Part shown: positions 33,026 through 41,137 of the stretch, piece after piece
How the letters are laid out: each line of letters begins with the position of its first letter
How positions within the stretch are numbered: the stretch's first letter is position 1
Virus record (IMG/VR): IMGVR_UViG_3300035698_013879
Span: 1 to 42,469 of that record
Length of the DNA stretch: 42,469 nt
Source: a virus
Reading direction: 5' to 3' (one strand)
Notes under the pieces: model-generated
What the model saw: only the letters and a program-made list of their open reading frames with translations
Databases searched by the model: none
Told to the model about the DNA's origin: nothing
Program-made: the position numbers and the translations under genes

Positions 33026-35530
33026 ATGAAGAAAAAACTCAGACCCTATCAAACCACAGTCAGAACAAAGATTTATAATGCTTGGGACCAAGGTCATAAG
33101 AATGTGTTAGCTATCATGCCTACGGGTGCTGGTAAATGTCTCGGTGAGGACACTCCAGTTCTTATGTACGATGGTTCAATTAAAAATGTTCAAGACATTG
33201 AAAAGAATGATCTCATCATGGGACCTGATAGTAAACCTCGCAAAGTTCAAAGCACTTGTACAGGTGAGTCTGAGATGTACAAAATTGATCCAATCAAAGG
33301 CGAGCCTTGGTATTGCAACGACGTTCACGTTCTCACTTTAAGGCACACAACTACAAAAAAGATAATAGACATTCCACTCAACGAGTACCTTGAGAAGAGT
33401 AACAACTTTAAACATCTTCACAAATTACATAGAGTGGGTGTTGAGTATCCTGGTAAAATTGTTAGAAATCCATATATGTTAGGTCTTTACTTAACTAAAA
33501 AAGAATACTCTCACTCTAAAAAGTGGGGAGTTAATATAATCATAAGGTTGTGTAAATCCTGCACAACTAAAGACTCACGTTGGATACCTGATGAGTATTT
33601 GATAAACTCACGAGATGTTAGACTGCAAGTTTTAGCCGGACTACTTGACGGGGACGGGTATCTTCACAACGGATACTTTGAAATCATAACTAAATACAAA
33701 CAACTCAGCGACGATCTTTTATACTTGTGCAGGAGCTTAGGTCTTGCTGCGTACAGTTCGTTTAAGATAGGTCGAATAAAATCTACAGGTTTCGAAGGGG
33801 AATATTTTAGAGTCTCTATCTCAGGTCACTTGGATATGATTCCCAATATTGTACCAAGGAAGAAAGCTCCACCTCGCAGGCAAAAAAAAGATGTGTGTAA
33901 TACAGGTTTCTCAGTCAAGTCCGTCGGCAAAAATCAGTACTACGGATTCACTCTTGATGGCGACGGAAGGTTTTTATTAGGAGACTTTACAATTACTCAC
34001 AACACTGTCACATTTTCAAATATAGCTATTGAACATGCTATTGAACGAGCACTCATTGAACCCGTGGCAATTGTTGTTCATCGTAAAGAGTTAGTTCAAC
34101 AAATAAGTCTCACCTTGGCACATGAAGATGTCTCACATAATATAATTGCTCAACGTAAAACTATTCAAGGTATCATAGCAGGGCATCGCAAAGAGTGCGG
34201 TAAAAATTATTATAATTCTACAGGTAACATTACTGTTATATCAGTGGACACCCTCAACTCCAGATTCACTGTCTATCAGCAATGGGCAAAAGGTGTGAAG
34301 CTTTGGATCACCGATGAAGCGACTCACTTACTTAAAGACAATAAGTGGGGAAGAGCTGTTGCTATTTTCCCCAACGCTAAAGGACTTGGTGTTACCGCTA
34401 CACCAGAGCGACTAGACAAAAAAGGTTTAGGGTCTCATGTTGATGGCGTCTTTGACGTAATGATTGAAGGACCAACAACTAAGTGGCTCATTAATCAAGG
34501 TAACTTGTGTAAATATAAAGTAGCTGTGCCACATGGAGACTATCAAGATCATTTAAAACAAGCAGGTAACAACACCGACTTTACAAAGAAGGCCATGACT
34601 GAGGCAAGTAATAAGTCTCAGATTGTTGGTGATGTTGTTGTTAACCACAAGAGGTTTGCTAATGGACTGCAAACAATTCTATTTGCCACCGATGTTAAGA
34701 CAGCATTTGAAATGGAAAAGAAATTTCTCGAAGCTGGCATACCTGCAAAGACTCTGACTGGTGAGACCAATGATCAAGAGCGATTGCAAGCGATGATTGA
34801 TTTCAGAGAGAAAAAGATCAGGGTTTTAATTAATGTGGATCTCTTTGATGAAGGTCTCGATGTTCCAGGTATCGAGTGTGTTCAAATGGCTCGACCTACC
34901 ATGAGTCTCGGTAAGTTCTTACAAATGATTGGTCGGGGGCTGAGACCTGCACAGGGTAAAGCATTCCTTATGCTCATTGATCATGTTGGTAATGTGGGGA
35001 GACATGGACTTCCTGACAAACCAAGACAATGGACTCTTGATAGAATTAAGAAGCGAAGGAAAGTTAATGACTTAATGAGAGTTTGTGACAACCCGATGTG
35101 CGCCTCACCTTATGATAGAGAGTTAACGGCTTGTCCATGGTGTGGAACTGATGCGATTAGAAAAGGTGGAGGTGGAGGCGGGCGCATGCCACCTGAACAA
35201 GTTGATGGTGATTTATTTTTAATAGATCCGTTTACCTTAGAAGAAATGGCTAACGATACATGCCTTGAAGCACCTGGGGATATTGCGACAAGAGTAGGGA
35301 AAGCGGCAGGTCCAGCGGCAGCAAAGAGTGCATTAAAAAATCAACTTGCTCGGATAGCTATTCAACGAGACTTGAGTGAGCGCATTGCTCAATGGGCGGG
35401 TGAGTTTAGATCCAAAGGTTATCAGGATCGAGAGATTAATAAGAAGTTTTTCATTGAGCAAGGATTAACTATCAATCAAGCGTTAGCACAGAAGAGTGTT
35501 GATATGAAAAAACTATTGGAGGAATTATGA
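33026..35530 (+). CDS. DEAD/H-box helicase (SF2), interrupted by an intein
   Basis: 834 aa precursor; about 545 aa after intein removal. Walker A is PTGAGK(37) joined to T327 after splicing (GAGKT). Motif II is the variant DEAT (WITDEATHLL), motif III GVTATPERL, and motif VI LQMIGRGLRP. A C-terminal zinc-ribbon-like region (CDNPMCASPYDRELTACPWCG) and a tail of about 100 residues follow. This is the SSL2/UvsW-like type common in phages, acting in repair, recombination or branch migration. Splicing is required, since the intein separates the P-loop Lys from its Thr. No ribosome binding site precedes the ATG, and the candidate promoter would give a leaderless mRNA. Confidence 0.88.
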   Translation: MKKKLRPYQTTVRTKIYNAWDQGHKNVLAIMPTGAGKCLGEDTPVLMYDGSIKNVQDIEKNDLIMGPDSKPRKVQSTCTGESEMYKIDPIKGEPWYCNDVHVLTLRHTTTKKIIDIPLNEYLEKSNNFKHLHKLHRVGVEYPGKIVRNPYMLGLYLTKKEYSHSKKWGVNIIIRLCKSCTTKDSRWIPDEYLINSRDVRLQVLAGLLDGDGYLHNGYFEIITKYKQLSDDLLYLCRSLGLAAYSSFKIGRIKSTGFEGEYFRVSISGHLDMIPNIVPRKKAPPRRQKKDVCNTGFSVKSVGKNQYYGFTLDGDGRFLLGDFTITHNTVTFSNIAIEHAIERALIEPVAIVVHRKELVQQISLTLAHEDVSHNIIAQRKTIQGIIAGHRKECGKNYYNSTGNITVISVDTLNSRFTVYQQWAKGVKLWITDEATHLLKDNKWGRAVAIFPNAKGLGVTATPERLDKKGLGSHVDGVFDVMIEGPTTKWLINQGNLCKYKVAVPHGDYQDHLKQAGNNTDFTKKAMTEASNKSQIVGDVVVNHKRFANGLQTILFATDVKTAFEMEKKFLEAGIPAKTLTGETNDQERLQAMIDFREKKIRVLINVDLFDEGLDVPGIECVQMARPTMSLGKFLQMIGRGLRPAQGKAFLMLIDHVGNVGRHGLPDKPRQWTLDRIKKRRKVNDLMRVCDNPMCASPYDRELTACPWCGTDAIRKGGGGGGRMPPEQVDGDLFLIDPFTLEEMANDTCLEAPGDIATRVGKAAGPAAAKSALKNQLARIAIQRDLSERIAQWAGEFRSKGYQDREINKKFFIEQGLTINQALAQKSVDMKKLLEEL
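33137..34003 (+). mobile_element. Intein in the helicase P-loop, with degenerate LAGLIDADG region
   Basis: 289 residues, from C38 to N326 of the precursor, followed by T327 as the +1 nucleophile. Block A starts CLGEDTPVLMYDGSIKNVQD. Block B has CNDVHVLTL with the splicing His. Blocks F/G are YGFTLDGDGRFLLGDFTITHN, ending in the expected His-Asn. The second LAGLIDADG helix is intact (VLAGLLDGDGYL), but the first reads YMLGLYLTKKEY without the acidic residue. The stretch between the two helices is only about 50 residues, so the homing endonuclease is probably inactive while splicing residues are kept. Confidence 0.9.
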
Positions 35531-35568
35531 TAGAAGATTCACTTACAACGATTAATCAATGCAATTAA
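35527..35568 (+). CDS. 13-codon minicistron before the ligase gene
   Basis: The ATG at 35527 overlaps the helicase stop (ATGA) and is preceded by GGAGG at a good distance. The reading frame encodes 13 residues (MIEDSLTTINQCN) and its end overlaps the ligase ATG by 10 bases. The ligase itself has no Shine-Dalgarno, so this minicistron may couple its translation. It could also be the remnant of an older ligase start lost by frameshift. Confidence 0.4.
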   Translation: MIEDSLTTINQCN

Positions 35569-36659
35569 ATAGACTCGTTCCTCTTTATAAATTAGCTAAG
35601 TCTGGCAAGCTTCTCTATTGGGAAATCTACACTCGTGGTAATGAGATCCATTCTAAGACTGGCTTCCTTGGTGGTAAAATCCAAGAGCATTTTGATGTTG
35701 TACTGGAAGGAAAGAACCTTGGTAAAGCTAACGCTACCACACCGGAAGAGCAAGCATACAAAGAGGCAAGTTCTAAATGGCAAAAGCAAATTGATACAGG
35801 TTACAACCTTGATATTGAAGCGGCGAAGTTAGGGAAGAGTGCTAATCTTAAAGCTTGGAAGGCCATGAAAGCTCAAACTTATGACAAGCACTGGAAGAAA
35901 ATAATATTCCCTGCTTTTGCACAACCAAAACTTGATGGACTGAGAGGAATCAGAGACAATTGGTTCTATTCCTATGGTCAAAAACCTTTTCCTTTATTCA
36001 AACATTTAGAAGATGATATGAAAGCTCACAATATTGCACACCTTCCTCTTGATGGAGAGCTTTACAACCATGTGTTTAAAAAAGATTTCAATAAAATAGT
36101 GTCACTTGTCAAACGTGGAAAAGATGTTGCCAGTCATCCCGACATTTTAAAATTACAGTACCATGTTTATGATCTCAGAGTTCGCGGACCATACGGACTA
36201 AGGTGGAGCAAGCTCAACAAACATAGAGATACAGAGTATATAAAGTTTGTCCCATCATACATTGTACGTGATGATGAGGAGTTGAGAGATCTTTACGAAC
36301 AATTCTTAGGTGATGGTTACGAGGGTCTCATGGTGCGTAACTACCATGGTCCGTATGAAGAAGACACTCGAAGTTATCATTTGCAAAAGCATAAGGAGTT
36401 TGTAGAATCAGAGTTTCCAATCATTGGAATTGAAGAAGGTCGAGGAAAACTGAGAGGACATGTGGCTACATTCACTTGTAAACATAAAGGTAATACTTTC
36501 GATGTTCCTTTAAATTGTAAAAGAGAGTTTCTTAAAAAATGTTTCACTGATCATAGTTTGTGGGAAGATATGTGGATGACTGTTAAATATCAGGGGTTCA
36601 CTAACAAAAATAATTTACCAAGAATACCAAAAGGTTTACGCATACGGGGGTTAGAATGA
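35559..36659 (+). CDS. ATP-dependent DNA ligase
   Basis: 366 aa. It seals nicks in phage DNA. The nucleotidyl-transfer core shows motif I with the adenylated lysine K124 (QPKLDGLRG), motif III LPLDGELYN, motif IV YEGLMVRN and motif V around LQKHKEF. The C-terminal OB-fold begins at FPIIGIEEGRGKLRGHV. Residues 1-85 form a WGR-like N-terminal extension (YWEIYTRGNEIHSKTGFLGG ... GKNLGKANATTPEEQA) known from several phage ligases. It is downstream of the helicase and overlaps the next gene by 4 bases. Confidence 0.92.
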   Translation: MQLNRLVPLYKLAKSGKLLYWEIYTRGNEIHSKTGFLGGKIQEHFDVVLEGKNLGKANATTPEEQAYKEASSKWQKQIDTGYNLDIEAAKLGKSANLKAWKAMKAQTYDKHWKKIIFPAFAQPKLDGLRGIRDNWFYSYGQKPFPLFKHLEDDMKAHNIAHLPLDGELYNHVFKKDFNKIVSLVKRGKDVASHPDILKLQYHVYDLRVRGPYGLRWSKLNKHRDTEYIKFVPSYIVRDDEELRDLYEQFLGDGYEGLMVRNYHGPYEEDTRSYHLQKHKEFVESEFPIIGIEEGRGKLRGHVATFTCKHKGNTFDVPLNCKREFLKKCFTDHSLWEDMWMTVKYQGFTNKNNLPRIPKGLRIRGLE

Positions 36660-36859
36660 GTGAAGGTCAGATGATATATAACATGGAGACTAGAGAAGTA
36701 AGAAGAAATTTTAAAAGATTACAAGGTATTAATGGTACCTATATCGAGGTGTATCCTCAATGGATAAAGAACGATCCTGAACTTAAAAAGTATTGTGAGG
36801 CTAAAGTTAAATGTGGTGAAGGTGTATGGTCTGAAGGTGTTAAGGTTACACGAACATGA
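36656..36859 (+). CDS. Hypothetical small protein
   Basis: 67 aa, basic, no recognised motif (METREVRRNFKRLQGINGTY; WIKNDPELKKYCEAKVK). Both ends overlap neighbours by 4 bases (ATGA junctions), so it is almost certainly translated as part of the rightward replication operon. Confidence 0.55.
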   Translation: MSEGQMIYNMETREVRRNFKRLQGINGTYIEVYPQWIKNDPELKKYCEAKVKCGEGVWSEGVKVTRT

Positions 36860-37095
36860 GTAAAGATAATGTAATACCTTTAGGTGGTACAACTAGCATA
36901 GATCTACCAGCAAACCAAGTAATTGAACAGACCTTAGATAAACTAGAGTCGGTAGTTATCATTGGCTATGATAAAGATGGTGATGAATATTTTGCATCAA
37001 GTATTTCTGACGGTGCCGATGTTATGTGGTTATTGGAAAGAAGTAAGAAAAAACTTATGGAGATAGTCGAGCAAGGGTGGGAACATGAGACCTGA
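36856..37095 (+). CDS. Hypothetical small protein, widespread phage type
   Basis: 79 aa. The middle (LESVVIIGYDKDGDEYFASSISDGADVMWLLERSKKKLME) follows a pattern frequently found in small phage proteins of early or replication regions: vvvlGyd-dG-eyfasS-adg-d-lWlle. No biochemical role is known to me. It is coupled to its neighbours by a 4-base overlap upstream and an 11-base overlap downstream. Confidence 0.55.
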   Translation: MSKDNVIPLGGTTSIDLPANQVIEQTLDKLESVVIIGYDKDGDEYFASSISDGADVMWLLERSKKKLMEIVEQGWEHET

Positions 37096-37486
37096 ATCAG
37101 ACATCCAACAACTCATTCAAATTGAAGGACCCAAGTGGCATAACATTTTGTTACGCAATAACTCTGGCGCGTTAAAAGATATTGGCGGTAGAGTTGTACG
37201 CTTTGGTCTTGGTAACATCAGCAAGAAACAAAACGAAACAAGCAAGTCTTCTGATCTAATTGGTGTTCGTACGTTTGTGGTCACTCAAGAAATGGTTGGT
37301 CAAATGATGGGGCAGTTCACAGCTATTGAAGTTAAAGCTGAAGGCTGGAAGAGAAATTTAAAAGATAAACGTGAAAATGCACAGCAGGCTTTCATTGAAT
37401 GGGTGAGATTAAGGGGTGGTGTCGCAGGCTTTGCGGCAAACGAAGAACAATACCGAGAGATCATGCGAACTCGGTACGGTATTTGA
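37085..37486 (+). CDS. VRR-NUC domain nuclease
   Basis: 133 aa, the whole length of a stand-alone phage VRR-NUC protein. Key elements: an N-terminal Glu in RPESDIQQLIQIEG, NNSGALKD, SSDLIGVR with the catalytic Asp, AIEVKAEGW with the E-x-K pair, and AQQAFIEWVRLRGGVAGFA carrying the motif IV Gln and the GG-x-AGFA ending. The domain belongs to the PD-(D/E)XK nucleases and acts on branched DNA in related proteins. The location between ligase and primase-helicase genes suggests a role in resolving replication or recombination intermediates. Confidence 0.83.
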   Translation: MRPESDIQQLIQIEGPKWHNILLRNNSGALKDIGGRVVRFGLGNISKKQNETSKSSDLIGVRTFVVTQEMVGQMMGQFTAIEVKAEGWKRNLKDKRENAQQAFIEWVRLRGGVAGFAANEEQYREIMRTRYGI

Positions 37487-37487
37487 G

Positions 37488-37703
37488 ATGAATAGGGAAT
37501 ATTTGTTATGGTTATTTGATTACGACAAGGACCGTGGTGTTTTAATATGGAAGAACCATTGGCGACCTGGCATAAGAACCATTTTCATCGACAAGAAGGC
37601 AGGAACAATAGACGGAAAACAAATCCACTTAGGGTATTTTAATACAAAACTAAAAGCACACCTAGAATATTTAAAACATTTACCAAAGGAAGATAGTGTT
37701 TAA
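37488..37703 (+). CDS. HNH/AP2-type endonuclease remnant (possible)
   Basis: 71 aa from ATG 37488. The same frame is open into the preceding gene, but that part is an alternative-frame extension. REYLLWLFDYDKDRGVLIWK matches the N-terminal segment of phage HNH homing endonucleases (LLxYDpetGvltWk). The later IHLGYFNTKLKAHLEYLKHL resembles the end of an AP2 DNA-binding domain. The catalytic HNH core that would normally lie between or after these is absent. It may be a decayed homing endonuclease or a small DNA-binding protein derived from one. It overlaps the next gene by 8 bases. Confidence 0.5.
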   Translation: MNREYLLWLFDYDKDRGVLIWKNHWRPGIRTIFIDKKAGTIDGKQIHLGYFNTKLKAHLEYLKHLPKEDSV

Positions 37704-39612
37704 AGTTTTTCCTTGTGGTGCAGATAAGACCCCACTTATTTCTAATTGGAACCTGTCAGCTAGTGATGACCCCGCTCAATTAGAAACATGGGGTAGTCAG
37801 TTCAGAGATAGACTTAAGTTTTGGGGCGCACCTTGTGGAGCTATTAATAATATAATAGCTCTTGATGTAGACCGTAAGAATGATGTCGACGGGTTTAAAT
37901 CTCTTCAAGATAACAACCTGGATGTACCCAATACTTTACATCAATTTACTATTAATGGCGGTGCTCATTACATTTTTCAATACCCTAAAGATGGTATCCC
38001 TTGTGGCAACAGAGTTGGGGTTCATCCCGGTATCGATATTCGTTCAGACAACGGATACATTTTGTTATACAATTTAACCACTGACACACTAGCACCTCCT
38101 CCTGACTGGTTACTCACAGCTACTCGTAATACCTTTAAAACACCTCAAGGTGAGCCGATAGGAGTGAGCCAAGCCGTAGCATTAAATAGAATGGAAGAGT
38201 GCTTACAAGAGATCTATGAGGCTCCCGAAGGTGAGAGAAATCATACCTTTAACCGACAGGGTTTTATGATAGCTCAGCTCGTAGCAAGTGGGGCTGTTGA
38301 CACCACCATAGCTAGTGACGCATTAAGAAAAGTGGCTGTGGAAATTGGTCTAGATAATGAGGAAATAAAGCACACTCTTAACTCTTGTATGAGAAGTGGT
38401 CATCAAAAACCTTTAACCTCTCCTTTTGGTGAGCCTCCCGCAATGACCCAAGCAAGTCCAACACCTATTATAACAATAGCGGAGCGGTGGACTCCTCCCT
38501 ATTTTTCTCTCTTCCAACTCACAAATAAAACAAAGCTTAAAAAACCTCAACTCTTTAAAGATTGGTCTACTCAAGATGTACACATTACTACAGCTGATGG
38601 CGGTACAGGTAAAACCACACTTAAATTATACGAAGCAATTTGTTTGGCGCTTGGCGAGAGCTTCCTTGGTTTTGAATGTGTTAACCCTGGGAAAACCTTA
38701 TTCATCACTGGAGAAGACACCGCTGATAAACTCGGAGCAATGGTTGGAGCTATCGCAAAACAAATGGGACTTATGGAGGATGCCACACGATTAAATATAA
38801 TTCTTGATAGTATTGTGGTTAAAAAAGATTCAAACCTATGCGTTATAGCAAAAGATAAACAAAACTTCTTAAGACTTAGTGATGTTTCGTTAGAGAAAAT
38901 ATTCCAGGCAGTCGATGACATTAAACCAAAGATGATAGTCTTCGATCCGATCTCTATGTTTTGGGGGAGTGAAGCTGCACTCAATGACATGGCGTTAGCA
39001 GTATCAAAATTTATGGGCGCGGTAGCTGAGAGATCCAATGCTTGTGTTGAAATGGTAAATCATATGGGCAAGCAATCAAGTTCCAACAGAGACATGTCTC
39101 AATTTGCAGGTCGTGGTGGTACAGGACTCCCATCACATGCCAGAGTATCAAGAGTCCTAAGACCTGTTGATGATGTAGAATATAAAGAGCTAACAGGTGA
39201 GGATCTTCCAGAAAAACATAGCGCGATGATGTGCAACGTTTCAAAGTTTAGTGATGGTTCACCACTGTACAATAAACCTTTTCTAATTATCCGTAATGGG
39301 TTCTTATTTGAGCGTAAAGATGTTGAAGGTAAAACAATTCGCGATACTAAAAATGAGAAAGCTGACACATCAAGAGTCTTTGAATACATTGAAGAGCAAC
39401 GCAACAACGGCAAGCTTCCAACAAAGAACGTAATCATTGGCCACTTCATGAGTCAATCCGATAAGCTCAGTAAAGCACGAACTGTAAGAGCTATCGACAT
39501 GTTACAGTTCGTAGGTCATGGTGTGAAGAGTGTTCGCATGATCCAAGACCCTGACCCATCAAGAAGTGAGAAAGTATTTATTATCACAGATCATGATGGG
39601 AAAGAACTTTGA
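37696..39612 (+). CDS. Primase-polymerase fused to RepA-like helicase
   Basis: 638 aa, GTG start overlapping the upstream stop. Residues 1-150 form an archaeo-eukaryotic primase-type prim-pol domain: D57-x-D59 in IIALDVDRKN, GGAH91YIF, and D114 in GIDIRSDNGY. A linker with a helical segment follows (about 165-240). The ATPase core is of the RepA/RecA type, with Walker A ADGGTGKTT (K306), Walker B MIVFDP (D417), and a VNHMGKQSS segment resembling the RepA sensor His. It would both prime and unwind at the fork. It replaces the DnaB-type primase-helicase of T7. It ends in a 22-base tail-to-tail overlap with a leftward gene. Confidence 0.87.
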   Translation: MFKVFPCGADKTPLISNWNLSASDDPAQLETWGSQFRDRLKFWGAPCGAINNIIALDVDRKNDVDGFKSLQDNNLDVPNTLHQFTINGGAHYIFQYPKDGIPCGNRVGVHPGIDIRSDNGYILLYNLTTDTLAPPPDWLLTATRNTFKTPQGEPIGVSQAVALNRMEECLQEIYEAPEGERNHTFNRQGFMIAQLVASGAVDTTIASDALRKVAVEIGLDNEEIKHTLNSCMRSGHQKPLTSPFGEPPAMTQASPTPIITIAERWTPPYFSLFQLTNKTKLKKPQLFKDWSTQDVHITTADGGTGKTTLKLYEAICLALGESFLGFECVNPGKTLFITGEDTADKLGAMVGAIAKQMGLMEDATRLNIILDSIVVKKDSNLCVIAKDKQNFLRLSDVSLEKIFQAVDDIKPKMIVFDPISMFWGSEAALNDMALAVSKFMGAVAERSNACVEMVNHMGKQSSSNRDMSQFAGRGGTGLPSHARVSRVLRPVDDVEYKELTGEDLPEKHSAMMCNVSKFSDGSPLYNKPFLIIRNGFLFERKDVEGKTIRDTKNEKADTSRVFEYIEEQRNNGKLPTKNVIIGHFMSQSDKLSKARTVRAIDMLQFVGHGVKSVRMIQDPDPSRSEKVFIITDHDGKEL

Positions 39613-39965
39613 TACTTAAGAGTCAACAATTCGTAAAGTCTTTTTCCAACACCTTCATCAATCTTGTGCCCTAAAATCTTTTTGTTATACTGAATATCAC
39701 GAATAAAAAGCCCACATGTATGAATGTTAAAAGTTTCAATCACTTTAATAGCTTCAACTTCTGATATTAATAGAGTTTCTTCCTGACCTTTCAGTACTCT
39801 AAGTCTCGTTAACATTTTGAAGTTATCATCACTATTACATTGAACTCTTGTGATCAAATCACTACGCTCTTCTGTCTTTGGATCATACCCACAAGGATCA
39901 ATGATATGCTCGGATAAGTATTGATCCAAATCATCAAGAAATTTTTCGACATCTTCACAAGTCAC
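39591..39965 (-). CDS. Hypothetical protein
   Basis: 124 aa, GTG start with GGAG 6 bases upstream and a 4-base overlap (GTGA) with the upstream gene. Acidic N-terminal half (DVEKFLDDLDQYLSEHI), then mixed helices; no family recognised. It is the last gene of the leftward module and converges with the primase gene. Four cysteines, without an obvious metal motif. Confidence 0.5.
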   Translation of the reverse strand: MTCEDVEKFLDDLDQYLSEHIIDPCGYDPKTEERSDLITRVQCNSDDNFKMLTRLRVLKGQEETLLISEVEAIKVIETFNIHTCGLFIRDIQYNKKILGHKIDEGVGKRLYELLTLKYQSSFPS

Positions 39966-40264
39966 CCTTCACTCCGATATCCATAAGTATATAACCAAGG
40001 TCCCATGTTAGTAGCTATCTCAGCGCATTGGTCAGGTGAGATCCGATCGTCACAAAACAAATAGACAATAGCTTCTTGTTTTTTAATAGTATCTTTAGTG
40101 AAGCGGTAACTACGAAGATGAACGATCGGCATTGTGACTTGATCTTTAATAGTGACAACAAATCTATCTTTCTTACCATCCCACTCATAATCAGTGACTG
40201 TGATTTTATCTTCATCATTTAAAGTGATGACTGGTAACAGTCTCATTTTTATTTTATTACTCAT
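39962..40264 (-). CDS. Hypothetical protein
   Basis: 100 aa. The N-terminal half looks beta-rich (RLLPVITLNDEDKITVTDYEWDGKKDRFVVTIKD), the rest mixed. No recognised family. GGAG precedes the ATG, and the start overlaps the small gene upstream (ATGA). Part of a tight leftward gene string typical of phage early regions. Confidence 0.5.
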   Translation of the reverse strand: MSNKIKMRLLPVITLNDEDKITVTDYEWDGKKDRFVVTIKDQVTMPIVHLRSYRFTKDTIKKQEAIVYLFCDDRISPDQCAEIATNMGPWLYTYGYRSEG

Positions 40265-40389
40265 TTCTCCACCTCTCTTAAAAAGTTATTATAAATATCT
40301 TCAAGCCATTTCATTTGCTTATGAGATAAATTTCTAACTTGATAGTTTAATTTTTCAGTGACAAATCTATAGGATCTATCATCAATCAT
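40261..40389 (-). CDS. 42-aa hypothetical protein
   Basis: 42 aa (begins MIDDRSYRFVTEKLNYQVRN, ends WLEDIYNNFLREVEK). It starts in an ATGA overlap with the HTH gene and ends in an ATGA overlap with the 100-aa gene, leaving no gap on either side; this chain is the main evidence that it is real. The LSHKQMKWLEDIY part resembles helical ends of small phage proteins of unknown function. Confidence 0.55.
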   Translation of the reverse strand: MIDDRSYRFVTEKLNYQVRNLSHKQMKWLEDIYNNFLREVEK

Positions 40390-40568
40390 TTAAAGCTCCT
40401 TATATCATCCTCAAAATATTCAATGATTTTAATTATTATTTTAGGTACGTCACGTCTACCACTCAACCAATGAGCTACTGCCCCAGGTGTTACACCAATG
40501 AGATTAGCAAACTCACTAGGGCTCATTTCCAGGCTAGTTAAATAGTTATTTAATGCTTCAGGTGTCAT
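40386..40568 (-). CDS. XRE-family HTH DNA-binding protein, Cro-like
   Basis: 60 aa. A complete helix-turn-helix of the Cro/CI (XRE) type lies at residues about 16-40: MSPSEFANLIGVTPGAVAHW with LSGRRDVPK after it. There is no second domain, so it is a Cro-like single-domain regulator. It is coupled on both sides by 4-base overlaps. In a phage with no integrase it probably times early gene expression. The 25-bp repeats at the left end and the inverted repeat at 32942/33005 are candidate targets, by inference only. Confidence 0.75.
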   Translation of the reverse strand: MTPEALNNYLTSLEMSPSEFANLIGVTPGAVAHWLSGRRDVPKIIIKIIEYFEDDIRSFK

Positions 40569-41137
40569 CGTTCCACATCCTTATCTTGTATTCGTCGTTT
40601 ACCTTTCATAACCTCTCCTTCTGGTCCGGCTCTTCTAAACCTTTTTGGTTTTTGATCTTTATACTGAATGTCTTTAGCTCGTATCAAACGATATTCATTC
40701 ATCCAAAACTTAAACTTAGTTCTTGTTGGGATAATTTCTTCAACCATATCTTTTTCTATCAATTCTTTTAAAGCACAGAGTACCACAGCTCTCTCTTCAA
40801 TACCAAAATCAAAACGTGATAAACAAAGATGATCGCGTCCAATACCATGAGGGAATTTAACAATATACTCTAGAACTTTTGCGGCTTCACTAACATAAGC
40901 ATACTCTTCATAAGTTTCTGGAAGTGAAGTGTCATAGAAAAATGGTTGCTCTTGATCCAACTCATTATCAATTGCAATAGCCCCAAGTCTTGACATCGGT
41001 AATCCTTGAAGTCTTGATTGATCTTTAAGTCGAGCATGTAAAGTAGCCGACATATAAATCTTTAATGATACACCCTCAAGCTTATCACTGGATGCAAGTG
41101 GTGTTTCAGCTTTATAATATTTCTTTTTCATACTCAT
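40565..41137 (-). CDS. Probable DNA-binding protein (RHH-like plus winged helix-like)
   Basis: 190 aa; AGGAG lies upstream of the ATG. Residues about 22-58 (VSLKIYMSATLHARLKDQSR then LQGLPMSRLGAIAIDNEL) have the beta-helix-helix pattern of ribbon-helix-helix or Arc-like DNA-binding domains. Residues about 78-150 (AAKVLEYIVKFPHGIGRDHL ... RAVVLCALKELIEKDMVEEI) read as a winged-helix domain. A basic tail (KPKRFRR; MKGKRR) follows. It is therefore a likely transcription regulator acting beside the XRE protein. No exact family is claimed. Confidence 0.5.
   Translation of the reverse strand: MSMKKKYYKAETPLASSDKLEGVSLKIYMSATLHARLKDQSRLQGLPMSRLGAIAIDNELDQEQPFFYDTSLPETYEEYAYVSEAAKVLEYIVKFPHGIGRDHLCLSRFDFGIEERAVVLCALKELIEKDMVEEIIPTRTKFKFWMNEYRLIRAKDIQYKDQKPKRFRRAGPEGEVMKGKRRIQDKDVER

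Noticed and set aside
37416-37487. Longer form of the 71-aa HNH-like protein
   Set aside because: The extra residues come from reading the VRR-NUC gene in another frame; the recognisable similarity starts at the ATG at 37488.
40386-40568. Temperate-phage CI repressor
   Set aside because: The protein is only 60 aa with a single HTH and no dimerisation or protease domain, and no integrase is present; Cro-like timing regulator is more fitting.
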